Source: Stratiolaelaps scimitus
Taxonomy: Eukaryota > Arthropoda > Arachnida > Mesostigmata > Laelapidae
Assembly: GCA_019614645.1 (NCBI GenBank)
Contig: JABWDB010000002.1
Location: forward strand, 248,001-312,000
DNA: 64,000 nt
Reading direction: 5' to 3'
This document shows positions 14,301-24,690 of the stretch, piece by piece. A model generated the notes under the pieces. The model ran no database searches and was not told the DNA's origin. It saw only the letters and a program-made list of their open reading frames with translations. Positions within the stretch are counted from its first letter, which is position 1, and every line of letters starts with the position of its first letter. Both the position numbers and the translations under genes were made by a program.

Positions 14301-17300
14301 CGCATCAGTTTGATTCTCGACGCAGCGACTCTACGTGGTCAAGAAACGGATACTCGCACTTTCTATTGTTATATACTTTCTATTGCAGCTCACGGACAGG
14401 TCATCTTCACGAGTCTAACGCGGACAGATCAAACGATTGCGACCGCGTTGATTTTGATTCTTTAAGGGGATATCGTATGTGCTGTAATATCGTAGGTGTT
14501 GATATATGGAAAGATTTATTGATACCGTCACCTCGTACGCAAAATTTCTACACATTAAAACGCGACCCGACCGTGACAGCACTGTGCACTGCTATCGATT
14601 AAAGTAGCAATGAAAACCCAGTGCACAGTGTCTCGAAACAGCCGTATGACCTAACGACTAATTATACGTCCTAAGAGACTGATAATTAGGACCAATATTC
14701 GTAAGCAACAAATAACAAGAATAAACCGCTCGAATGTAAAAAAAAAAAGAAAAAGACGAATCAGCAGCGGTATTCATCCAACAACAACAACAACAACAAA
14801 GTCAACAGACTCCCCGGTATTTGTTTGTTCGCCAAATCCTGCCCCAGCCACTCGCGGTTACGCGGCCGCAATCTCGTTTGCATAGCGCGCCCGCTCTCCC
14901 AGGGGATTTCGTTTCGATAAGGCAACATCCGCGCACACCCAGGCGAACAGTGACCGTCGAATTCGCATTGATATAGCAGCGACTGCCGCTGCGATAAGAT
15001 TCCCTCCCTTAACATGGCTGTTCAATCCGGCAGTCACCGAGAACGTGGTCGGCGTTGCGGCCCCGCCAGCAGCCCGTAGACTCGTTCGGGGTTAACCAGA
15101 GTAGGTATCTAGTGCCGTTATTACACTCGAATATATCATTTCGTTTAACAATCACAAGCGAGAGATGAAATTCGAGTAACGAACAGCTCGAGCGGAAGCG
15201 TTCCCTGATGTTCCCTGTCAACTATTCATTGTTCATGTTTTCATTTCCAGCTCGACGGAGCGCGATGGAGCAGGCAAGATGTCCGAGTAAAGTGGTCGTC
15301 ACCGTCGATTTGTCATTTACCATCTCCGGGTGGCGGGGGTAGATGTCGTGTAAAACCGGACCCACGATGACCACGGTGGCCGTGGCACTATGCTACCTAT
15401 GTATGTGAGCGGGCCATGCTAGACCTTTCCTACGAATGGGCTTCGCTCTCGGTAGAGCGAGCGCGTCCGCGTCTGCCTGTTCAACACTGGTGAACAGATG
15501 ATTCTTGCAACTACGCGCCAGGAATAGACTACTGCAACAGCAGATCGTCCTTTGGCTGCCGTCCCTATGTCAACGACCGGCTCTAAGGCAGAGCCGGCCG
15601 TGTATCGTGGTAGTGGCGATGTTGCTGCTGCTGCTGATCATCATCATGATGATGCGATGATAGCAACAGAACGCTTGTTACAAACAAGACCATGTCTGCA
15701 TTATATCCACATCTGTGTTGTACATGTACGATTGAGGGAGAGAGAGAGAGAGACGTCGCACATAAGAGTGCCAGCCAGACTCGTCTATGCAGAGGAAGCA
15801 GGGTGGTAGGTGCATGTTCACCTTTCGAGTCGGTGCGATGCGGCCTGTTATCAGAAGGCCAAAGAAGAGCAGACTGGCCTGTCGCAGGAGCGATGTCAAA
15901 GGGGTTCAACGTTCTTGATAGGATTTCAATTGGCAGAGACAGAAACGGTGCGTGTCATACACTCGATAACTAAGTACACACGAGTGTGAGGCGATAACTT
16001 TGTTTGCTGTTGAACGATACGGGGAAGAGCTGTTCGAAAGATGAATCACCCGAATGACTTTTAATGGGAATCGGCTGCAACAAAGGGACGTACATTCGAG
16101 GGAGTCACATGGCTACGATTCGATGATATTCATGCATATTAGCCCTGTATATATATATACACAACATAGCGGATTGAAAACAAATGTTGTTTCATCGAAA
16201 TTCGCCCAGCCGACAGTCCCCAATGCTCCGGCATATCGTAAGAATTCATGGTATCTCGAGTTGCGCAAAAATGGCCATCGCTGAGCAGTACGCAGCTGAG
16301 GACGACTTCGCGTCAGCAATTACGAGACAAGTGGACAGTTATGATAACAACTCGTAGCAGCTATTGAGGCAAATGCCAAACGTGTCAAAAGTGCGTCGAA
16401 ATACAACCACAATCAGTTGTTCCATGCGTCTGCCAATGGGTTGCGTCTGACCTGAGTATTTGCCACGCTTGGAAAACAACCAGCTGTGCCTCAGCCCTAG
16501 TGACGTCTGAAACACCTAATGATGAGTGATCCGCTTAGGAGCCGTCTAACTGATTGATTTCGCTGGTTGATTTTAGATTCCAGGGTTGGGTTGAGTTCGG
16601 TGCGAAATGGTTGATCGAGAGCTATTTTCATAAGAAACTGATTCCATTTAACGATCCGCATGCTACTTGCTCGATATGCTTGTGAAATTGCTTGCACCAT
16701 TTTCTTGAGTTTGAATTATGCTGAGTCGACTCATTCGACTCGGTGATACTCGTCATTTTATCGAAATTAAATAACATATTGTAATTCAATAATATCGTGA
16801 CTGAAAAGGCAACAATACATCTCGATTTCAGCTAAACATGTGAATGATAGTTATCGGCACGATTGTATAATATTAGTGTATAATATTAAATAATATACTT
16901 ACCCTTGGGTTCAGGCAGCTGTCCTGTGGACCAATAGAAAACAGCCGAGGGACATGCTGTGCCCAGTAGCTGCGGAAGTCTGAACTCTGAAATACAGAAA
17001 TAACAATGAATGAGTAAACCTTCGGCACAGAGAGCTCATTTCGAGGCAGGACTCTTCTATTGGCTCAAACTTGGCTGAGAGAAGAATAATAAGTAGCTTT
17101 TCAGTTTCCTCTCTCTCTTATATATATATATATATAAAGAGAGAGAGGAAACTGAAAAGCTACTTATTATTATATATATATATATATATATATGATGTAT
17201 AAGATATATGATATACAGTTTCGATAATATGGACAGTAAAATTGGTAGAGCACAACGTTCTGCTAAACTCCCATTAGGAGCATCCCGAGTACTGGCCTAA

Positions 17301-19178
17301 CTGGCTAGCGGTTGAACCGATGCGCTTGAAGCGGGGGGTAGCAGCATAAGACATCATGACGAAATATTTAAAAACGTATAACCCGATCGCATCTGCCTCG
17401 AGCCGTCGATCAAAGTCTGCTTTTGAACACATAAGACAAGAGGTGGCACAAAATTTGCAGGTGAAGCAGTTCGTCATGAGATTAAGGATAGTGGCAGCGT
17501 CGACTGTTGACATCAGCTGACCGGACTATGAGACAAAGCAGGAAACAACGTCCTCAATTTCACGGCCAGTTCTTCGGGAATCCCTCCGTGAGCCAGCACG
17601 TCAGATACAGATACATTGAAGCTGCATGCATTGTTATCCCAGTATATATTTGCTACGCGATCTTGTTCGGTGGTTTTCACAGCCATGTTATATCGGCAAC
17701 CACCTCCGATCGGATCAACAACAATTTTCATGGGGTGCATTGTTATTTCTCTGGCGGGCGGGGGGGGGGGGGGGGCTAAAGGTTTATTGGTTTATTAAAG
17801 GAACCGCAATTTATACAATGGCTGAGTTCTCTTATATGTCTCGGGGGAGAAAAACGAGAAACCGTAATAGACAGGTACAATTCAACCTAAGTTTTGCCTT
17901 AAAGCTTGAGTAGGGTGTCTTTCCCACACACGCTCGAGGGGCAAACTTTCAAGCTGGTTCTAGATTTGTATTGGGCATATCGGAGATGGTAGTAATACAA
18001 GTGTACGAACACCAATAACTGACCAATTGACACTGCTCGAATATCGTGAGGGTTGGCACAAGCGGCTTGTGAGCGGACATGACAATCATCAAGCGAATCA
18101 AGCTCGTAATCCTCACATTTTGAAATTCGACAATATGAGTTGCATCAATTATGAATCAATTAGCAGCAGCTCCCAGTACACAAATATATAAAATGATTTA
18201 TTATATATATATATATATATATATCTTGATAATATTTCATTTAGCCTTTCTATCTAAAGTTTGGGGTCCTCTTTGTAGACATTTACTTCGGCGTTTGTTT
18301 TGATATACACTATGCTGTCTAAAGGTGCATTTAGAAGCAAAACGCGGGGAAGGTTGCAATCGAAATCGGCAAAGTATGCTTAGTCATCCATAGAATTGTG
18401 TAACTTTTCACAACGCGTTGTGTGTTATAGGGATAAAAGACTATTGCACACACACCTTCTGTCGAATCCCGAATAGAATAATTTGCATAACCGCAGTTCA
18501 ATATAGGGCTGGTACAATAACGATCTAAGAGAACGTGCCTTGCTTTCAGTGCAGATCCGTAATTTGATCCGAAACGCTAACTGCGAGCTTCTATGAGGAT
18601 GACTCACATTGTTTAGAAAGGATAACGTCTTGCCAACTGACAGCTAACGTCTTATAAGAATTTAACAACAAAAACAAAAGAGTAAAAGATAATGCGCTCT
18701 CATGTACAAACTTCTAAATATAATCGTGATAATACTACTAATAAATTCGGCCAAGTCAAAAAAGTCGCCCACCAGTATCTACTATGCGCGACGGCTGCAT
18801 TGCACTTCTGAGCTGCAATAAAATCATAGCCACTCTCCATCAGCAGGCGCTGATATATGCAGATAGAATACTATGGAGTCGATCATTTTTCATTCATCAC
18901 CACTGAGGGTGCTCTGCACTCAACTACCGAGTTCATTTTGGTTCCTCTTCAACGCATTTACTTCTCGTTCATGTATATGACCCAATCGAGGTTCCCCGTG
19001 CGTTCATGCGCACTTTAGCATCAGTGAAACATCAACAAGCAGCGTGTTCGAATCTCCACTTGGTGTAGCGGTGACACTTCTACGACGAACATACATTGAC
19101 AGCGAGAGAAGGCTGTACCTGATTATTGTTGCCTGTCTGTCCTTAATGCGCGCACATGCGAACGATTGTCTATTCCAT

Positions 19179-19227
<49 letters not shown>

Positions 19228-19256
19228 TTCTTCCATTCACTGTGTTTCTATATATA

Positions 19257-19299
<43 letters not shown>

Positions 19300-20156
19300 G
19301 TGAGGGGTCCTTGCCCGCCCAAGGTTTCAAAAGCAAGGGAGGGAGTGTCTTATTGTTGTTGTTTATTATTGGAAAAAAGGGCCAACAGTTATGACCGGAC
19401 CATGTGTGTGTAAACAACATTTGGGTATATTAATGAGTATTCACATGAGCCAGGGGCTGTTCGGTGGGTTCAAGGTGGACTAGAGAAGTTCTTTGTAAAC
19501 AGTTTCTTTATAAACATTCTATGGAATAAGAATAAGATAGAGATTAGAACATTTCTACAACGAGAGACTACATAGTCATTTGTGAGACTAGTGTCGTGAG
19601 ACAGACTAACCACAACTGCAACGACGAGACTACGTTTGCAGCTGTAGCAGAAAGAAAAACAACAAATAATAAAAAAAAGAAAAAAAGCATGCTGTTTTCT
19701 TCCATTATTTTGTCGTTGGCACGACATGCGTATCATTATTAAATTACTTAGTTTGATATTAAATGTAGGATTTATATAAGTAAAAGTATATACATGGTGA
19801 CGTGCAGAGCACTTTGTACTGCCACAGCTGCAGCTACCTTTTTGTAAAGAGGGGGTGTTGGCATACTAATGCATGCCATGCAGCTACCACTATTACTATT
19901 ACTGGGACTACCTGAGACGATATTCAAATATGAAGGTGTATCAGTGTCAATATCTGATTGTCAGCCTGTCCGTGTGGATGGGCGTACGTGAGTGTATGGA
20001 CGTGCAATGTAATCAATCAGCGCAGCGGTAATTGTCCTGAATACATATTGTACACCTCGATGCACGAGTCACTCACTCATAGCACACACACAGAAATCCC
20101 TGCGTCATCACCTCGACCCTATGAACGGCAGCGTTTAGCCATCGATTAGAATTATC

Positions 20157-20187
<31 letters not shown>

Positions 20188-21983
20188 TAGTTACATATGT
20201 GTTGTCGTTTCTAGTGCACCACCGTCCCACAAGCGAATCGGCTTCGGCTGAATCTCTCCTTCGCCCGACAATAGAGCGCAGGTGCCAAGCGCACAGAAGC
20301 GGCATTGATAACAAGCAACCACATTGAGAGCTACGAACTGACACGGGAGTGTTGGTCGGCGAATTACGCAACATCGCGCCACGGAATATGCGGAACGCGA
20401 CGAGAACGACATTGTCGTCAGCAAGCGAGACCAGCACAGACGAACGGGCGGACATTCAGGTCCATCTTGGAACACAGTCGACGCCGTTTTGCTCGACGTC
20501 ACTTCTGTGGCAGAACGCTGCCGAGTGGAAGATTCAGACAACTTGTGGAGTATCAGGAAAGATTGACACACACAACAGCAACAGCGGGAAGGGGAAAGTG
20601 TGGTAGTGTGAATAGGGGAAATCTGTTGGAGGAACATGATCTCGCCGTGGAATTGTGGCCAAACAAAATTGTATAATCGCAGCTTGGTAAACGTAGGTGC
20701 CAAGGGTTCGCGTGCACCCATCTATCGATCGATCCGTGCACGGTGCAGGGTGCGATTGAGGGTCCAACGTAAATCCGATGGAGTTACAACAGCTCCTCGA
20801 TTAGTTAGCCGCTAGCTGTTGGTAATCGACCGGGGTGAACATCTGTCGAGTCGACACCGAGCGGTCATTATCATCATCTCACGCTAGCGAACATAAACAA
20901 TGTAGGTAGTCGTCTTTAGTAGTACTTTGGGATCGATCTCTCACGACACTTCGGTATGATAGTCAGTTGTGTTAGTTGTATTCGTCTGACGTATGTGAGA
21001 AGTGCAAGCGTACACTCTCCTCACGAAAAACACCGCACACCGCTACACGACAAACGCGTGCGCATAGAATACACATTCGACAATGACAGACTCTGCTGTT
21101 GGTGGAGGTCGTGTTGGTGGCGGTGTCGGCTCCGATGTTGCCCCTGACGCTAAAACTGCCAGTCATCTAATGCTTGACTACGAATTCATCTTCAGGGGCA
21201 AGGCGGCGAAATTCCACGTATATCTTTTGACCAAAGGCTGACATAATGGGGATGAAATGTCCAACAAAATCAATAATGAGTGTCATGTCAATTAGCTCAC
21301 TGTCCCTATGTGCATAGAGAACGAGGGGCGAAGGAGAGCGCGTATTCTACGCAATTTCCATTTTTCCTCAATACCAATATCTACGCGCATTACGTTGCCT
21401 CTGAGTTCGCAATAGCGATCGTATTTGGAAACAACAACTTTTCTATATTTCGTCCATATCATGATTATTATATCTTCTCGACCATTGCTAGACTAATTAT
21501 TATATGACACTAATCATAATAATAATCTATACCACGGCTGGGGGACTATACGATCCAACGATCAGTAGTCGACACATTGTTCCATCACCGTTCGATGCTG
21601 CTACCTGTTTAGAGACCATCGGGTTTCTCTAATGTCCATCATTCATAGACACAACACACACACTACCTACACATAGCAATCTTGTTCAATATCTTCTTAA
21701 CGAGAACATGAATGCGATCGAATCGGCATCGACATCAAACGATCGACATTCATCAATTATCGACGTTCGAATATATAATCCGTCCTCCAAGTGGTGACAG
21801 TATCCGCAGTTGTATGAACAATAAAAGACAATCATTATCAGTAGAATTATCAATGGGGCATTTGAGTAGTGTGACACCTACGGTTAACTGGCTGTCTTCG
21901 AACTTCTTGCTCCAAGCTTCCCAATCCTCGCGGAGGCCCCCGCCAGCCACACGGCCGTCGATACTCTCGTCAGGGTTAACCAT
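1..21983 (-). CDS. Ubr1: Ubr1/Ubr2-type E3 ubiquitin ligase (N-recognin), 3' end beyond window
   Basis: This gene encodes the RING E3 ligase that recognises N-terminal degradation signals (N-degrons) and ubiquitinates the bound protein. I assembled 15 coding exons on the minus strand, each with AG/GT boundaries and consistent phase: 21882-21983, 16903-16986, 12370-12582, 11741-12076, 10985-11252, 10016-10263, 7088-7269, 5216-5553, 4166-4974, 3613-3779, 3117-3344, 2538-2879, 1783-1957, 854-1497 and <1-280. Together they give 4416 nt, or 1472 residues; vertebrate family members have about 1750, so the last part lies outside the window. In order, the protein has a UBR box (about residues 103-170), a ClpS-like N-domain (from about 228), a long helical middle part, and a RING of the family's split form (about 1066-1180). 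Arthropods usually have one Ubr1/Ubr2-like gene, so the symbol follows that usage. Identification is firm; only the first two exons are less certain. Confidence 0.95.
854..2879 (-). CDS. Ubr1: Ubr1 exons 12-14: RING ubiquitin-ligase domain
   Basis: The RING is spread over three exons (2538-2879, 1783-1957, 854-1497). The first Cys pair is in FICILCREEE, the central Cys/His cluster in STCGHVMHWDCWEAF, and the last Cys pair in GEFLCPLCECLSN. The long insert between the first pair and the His cluster is the normal Ubr1/Ubr2 arrangement. Before the RING lies a basic, alanine-rich helix (about residues 1010-1030). Exon 14 also contains a low-conservation Ser/Pro/Glu-rich linker (about 1190-1290) before the C-terminal domain begins. 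Confidence 0.95.
3117..7269 (-). CDS. Ubr1: Ubr1 exons 7-11: central region
   Basis: This part covers exons 7088-7269, 5216-5553, 4166-4974, 3613-3779 and 3117-3344, which code roughly residues 418-992. Family-typical stretches are LSLTVQVFSVVSVAHSL-like text in exon 7, ILFDLKYLLY and VTRQVGQHVEFEAEWE in exon 8, FHYSRE-like text at the end of exon 9, and PPPVLPQF in exon 10. These belong to the helical scaffold between the degron-binding domains and the RING. Intron 10 (3345-3612) holds a (CT)n tract at about 3483-3511, and intron 7 (5554-7087) holds a truncated SINE, a (TA)n tract and inverted repeats. Confidence 0.93.
6061..6125 (+). repeat. 5'-truncated SINE copy (body and tail)
   Basis: This copy matches the SINE body (AGAGAACTTAAGCATTGTAAA, split here as it diverges) and a mutated AATAAACC tail. 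It lies in Ubr1 intron 7, antisense to the gene, and is the most diverged of the four copies. Confidence 0.7.
10016..11252 (-). CDS. Ubr1: Ubr1 exons 5-6: ClpS-like domain and following helical region
   Basis: Exon 5 (10985-11252) continues the ClpS-like N-domain (VITSLSRAIEANEREAVEFA, then TTVDREGRAMIK). Exon 6 (10016-10263) carries the segment ending FIADDHDHS, a well-conserved stretch of Ubr1/Ubr2 proteins. Exon 5 ends after one base of a codon and exon 6 begins with two, giving Gly at the junction. Intron 5 (10264-10984) shows nothing recognisable. Confidence 0.93.
11741..12582 (-). CDS. Ubr1: Ubr1 exons 3-4: UBR box and start of ClpS-like domain
   Basis: Exon 3 (12370-12582) and exon 4 (11741-12076) encode the UBR box, the zinc-binding fold that binds basic N-terminal residues. 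Visible family signatures are CGHVFKSGEPTYSCRDC, DPTCVLCATCF and GGGYCDCGDREAWK, with the closing Cys/His pair in SCETH. The splice between them joins ATCFK to GSEHKQHKYKM in phase 0, restoring the usual spacing. The donor of exon 3 is GTGACC, a weak site, but the reading frame beyond it does not fit the family. The end of exon 4 (LYSTMLYNDETHTYEQ) begins the ClpS-like domain that binds bulky hydrophobic N-termini. Confidence 0.95.
12583..16902 (-). other. Ubr1 intron 2 (4.3 kb), no supported nested gene
   Basis: This is the intron between exons 2 and 3. I see scattered short open frames, one of them with a signal-peptide-like start near 13883 but broken (see findings), and a small (GA)n tract near 15735. 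There is no exon set I can support on either strand. Confidence 0.5.
16903..16986 (-). CDS. Ubr1: Ubr1 coding exon 2
   Basis: This is an 84-nt exon (28 codons) with a good acceptor (TTTCAG) and a consensus donor (GTAAGT). It reads ...FRSYWAQHVPRLFSIGP..., which matches the N-terminal segment of Ubr1/Ubr2 proteins where a tyrosine/histidine-valine-proline motif precedes the UBR box. Both ends are phase 0, and it joins in frame to the UBR-box exon 4.3 kb downstream. Confidence 0.8.
17085..17171. repeat. 87-bp near-perfect palindrome (34-bp arms)
   Basis: The left arm 17085-17118 and right arm 17138-17171 are exact reverse complements over 34 bases. The 19-bp centre is almost entirely (TA)n and can also fold back on itself. 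The right flank continues into a second (TA)n tract. Confidence 0.9.
17778..17841 (-). repeat. 5'-truncated SINE copy (body and tail)
   Basis: The reverse complement reads as SINE body plus AATAAACC repeats. It lies next to a G-run of about 17 in the presumed Ubr1 intron 1, in the sense direction of that gene, so its AATAAA lies in the transcript. Confidence 0.8.
19179..19296. repeat. (CT)n followed by (TA)n microsatellites
   Basis: A (CT)n run of about 23 units (19179-19225) is followed within 25 bp by a (TA)n run (19250-19296). Similar (TA)n tracts lie at 6573-6605, 8312-8355, 18203-18224, 30370-30423, 40793-40815, 40870-40896 and 46397-46420, many of them in introns. Confidence 0.9.
21882..21983 (-). 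CDS. Ubr1: Ubr1 first coding exon (proposed start)
   Basis: This is the proposed start exon. It begins with ATG at 21983 and codes 34 residues (MVNPDESIDG... ending KKFEDSQLT), followed by a GTAGGT donor. It ends in phase 0, which fits the phase-0 start of the next exon at 16986. The tryptophan-containing stretch (REDWEAWSKKF) resembles the short N-terminal helix before the conserved HVP motif in Ubr1 proteins. The intron is 4.9 kb long and the sequence similarity is weak, so another first exon cannot be excluded. Confidence 0.5.
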
Positions 21984-22486
21984 GTTGGCACTTCCCGTTG
22001 TGTTGTTGCAGTTGGCAGTTTGTCGCTGTTTAGTTGTTTCTATGTTAAGCAGCTATAGCTTCTCGCACAGTCCGCTATCCAGTGCGGACCCTCGTTTTTA
22101 CTCCAGAGGTAATCACAACGAAACTCAGCTCGTCGGCAAAATCTTCGCAATTTGCCACATCGAGACTGCGAGACTGAGTGTGTACCATTCGCGTTGCTTT
22201 GAGCAATTCACGATGTCTTCATCTGGCTACATACAGATGCTTGCGTTATTATGATGTTTCTTCGTGTTATATCGGCCACTCGAGCAGACACCGCTGGCGA
22301 ACGATTGTAGTGGTCGGAGCAACAACAGTAGTGTCAATCAACAATAGGCTACCGAAGGTAAATCACTGATTACCTTCTAATGCGGTCTCGTCTAAAATGC
22401 ACTCTTAATATGTATATATATATATGGAAATATATATATATATATACAGTCACACACATTGACGAACACTATAGACTGGCTTAGCA

Positions 22487-22524
<38 letters not shown>

Positions 22525-22849
22525 CTCTTGGCTTGTTGGTCACATATGTACACGGAACGACACGGCAATAATTAGGCGACGTCTTGCTGCATCACGTTAT
22601 CAGCAGCAAGAGCAGGATGAGATGTGAAAACAGTTGTTGTCACGCTGTCTACAACGCTTCCGCTGAGCATCAACTGCCACTTTTACGCCAGATATCGCAG
22701 CAGCCGTAGCAGCGTAGTCGAGTCGAGTGCAGTGGCTATATAGTTATTACTAAAACTGCTAAAAGTTGCTACAAACTCAAACTGCCATTAGTTTACTTCA
22801 GCTACTATAGCTGCTGCCACCATAGCGATGGTCGGCCAAGTTCTGCGTT

Positions 22850-23762
22850 GTCGCCGCCGCCGCCGCCGCCACCGCCGCCACAGCCACCACTACCACTTCT
22901 GACCAGCACCGTATCAGCCTTGTCGAGGGGCAAGCTCAGTGGCCGAACGTCGAGTGTGCTGATGTCGTCGTTGTAGTCGTCAGCGCAGCTGTCCTCCTCT
23001 GTCCTCTACACGTTCACAATTACACTCTGGCCTCAGGCGAGCTGATCAAGATGATCGCCTCGAATGAACGGGTCCCCCTTGCCTTGTGCCTTTGTTTCGT
23101 TTCGTTCCAGCAGCACCGTGTGCGTGTTGCAGGTCCGTCAGCGGTGCTGGGGTATTGGCACTGCTGCACATTGGCCGACGAGAGCGCAGCCACCAACACT
23201 CAGTTGTCGCTGGCGGCGACAACGGGTGGTGACCCGCACAAACGTAGCTAGCGGACAGTCAGATAGACACGGCAGTCAGCTAGCCAGCCAACCAGCCGAC
23301 CAACCAGCAGCGATGACTACCCACAGCAGCAGCAGCGGCGGTGGCGGCGGCGGCGGAGGCAGCTTCGGCGGCGGCGGCAGCAGCAACAACAACAACAGCA
23401 GCAGCAGCACGAATTTCGGCTGTTCTCTGTTTAACTGTCTTTTTGGCTGTCTGGTTGGCTATGGTACGACGACAATAGTCAGTCAACAGTCAGCGGTGGC
23501 AGGAGGCCAGCAATTGACGATGGCGGATGCTGGCTCGCTTACCACTCGCTTATTCGCTTGGTGATGTTGTTGTTATTGTTACTGTTGTTGTTATTGTTGC
23601 TGTTATGCTCGTTGTTGTTGTTGCTGTTATTATTATTATTGTTGTTGTTGTTGTTGCTGCTGCTGTCGTTGTTGTTGTGGCCTATCGCGCTACGTGCGTT
23701 TGTCTCCACAGCAGGGACTTGTGGCAAAAGCATCAGTTTCAACTACTTCTACTGCTTCTACA

Positions 23763-23796
<34 letters not shown>

Positions 23797-24690
23797 TTAC
23801 TGCTGCGATGATGATAACAGCAATGACGGTGATGACAATCTCGATGTTGCCGCTACGCGCGAACGACGACAACGGGCCGCTTTTTCTTCACTTATAAGCT
23901 GAGTCTCCTCTGGCGGCTGCCGCGGCGGCGGCCGCTCTCTGTCTGTCTGCTGCTGCTGTTCTGTTGTTTTGTCGTCGTCAACTACGGACAGATAGCAGAC
24001 AGATTGTTGCCTGTGTCTGCTGTAGCAGTAATCGTGGCACTGAGTAACTATTCCGGGCTAACTCTCAGCCTTAAACATTTAAAGTCCACAGTACAACTGC
24101 TTTCGGCATTCATGCTCCATAAGATGGACCCCTTAAATGCAAATCTACAACAGCGGAGATCGAACCCGCCCGAGCAACTCGTGGTACCGTGGTTGGAGGA
24201 TCATGGCGCAGCATCGGCAGTCGTGGCAGCGGCGACCACAGCAGCAGCAGTTGTAGCGATAGAGCGGCCAGGTGCGGCATGCACGCAGACGGACGGTCGA
24301 CCGACCGACCGACCCTAACATACGGTTGACCCTAACAACGAGAAGAGTTGTTATACACAGACACTGCAGCAATCATACCGCCACACAGTGGAATACCCAC
24401 TGAGTCACCGCTCATCCGACAGCGGCGGCGGCGGCGGCGGAGGATGGGCTGACATGAAGGTGCGCACACACACACACACACATACGGCCATATACACAGG
24501 CACGCTCATATATATATACACAGACACACACATGGACAAACACCGAGGGCAACGCAAAATTGCTCCGGCGGCAGCGGCGGTGTGAGACGTTCATCCTCGC
24601 TCACACAGCTGCTGGCGCCGCTAGCTCGACAACGATGCCAATCCTTATGGTAGCGACGACGGCGGTGGCGGCGGCGGCGGACGACGACAT
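22850..24690. repeat. Trinucleotide-repeat-rich block
   Basis: Triplet runs of GCC, GGC, CAG/CTG, GTT and AAC cluster over 1.8 kb between the divergent genes. In several frames they give poly-Leu, poly-Ala or poly-Asn open frames with no start context or splice sites, so I treat the block as promoter or UTR-type sequence, not coding. Confidence 0.7.
24039..24140 (+). repeat. Interspersed repeat family B, copy 1
   Basis: This copy shares with four other places the order CTGAGTAA, CCGGGCTAACTCTCAGCC, AACATTT, GTCCACAGTACAACTGCTTT, CGGCATT and AAGATGGACCCCTTAAATGC. It lies in the Ubr1/wntless spacer. Confidence 0.75.

Larger units (their letters stand above)
16987..21881 (-). other. Ubr1 intron 1 (4.9 kb): palindrome, microsatellites, SINE fragment
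   Basis: This intron, which rests on the proposed first exon, holds an 87-bp palindrome (17085-17171), a G-run of about 17 at 17758-17775, and a truncated SINE (17778-17841). It also has (TA)n at 18203-18224, and a (CT)n tract at 19179-19225 followed by (TA)n at 19250-19296. An ATA/ATT triplet run lies at 20158-20188. The 20.2-20.8 kb part is relatively GC-rich, with overlapping open frames on both strands but no splice-consistent gene. Confidence 0.5.

Noticed and set aside
20135..20767. Overlapping open frames of up to 176 codons on the minus strand and 123 on the plus strand
   Set aside because: The open frames exist in four frames at once in GC-rich sequence, with no family signature and no supporting exon borders; promoter or UTR sequence is more likely.
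23064..23902. Long open frames with poly-Leu, poly-Ala, poly-Asn or poly-Gly stretches
   Set aside because: They are produced by triplet repeats in several frames and on both strands, and they lack complex sequence, splice sites or a believable start.
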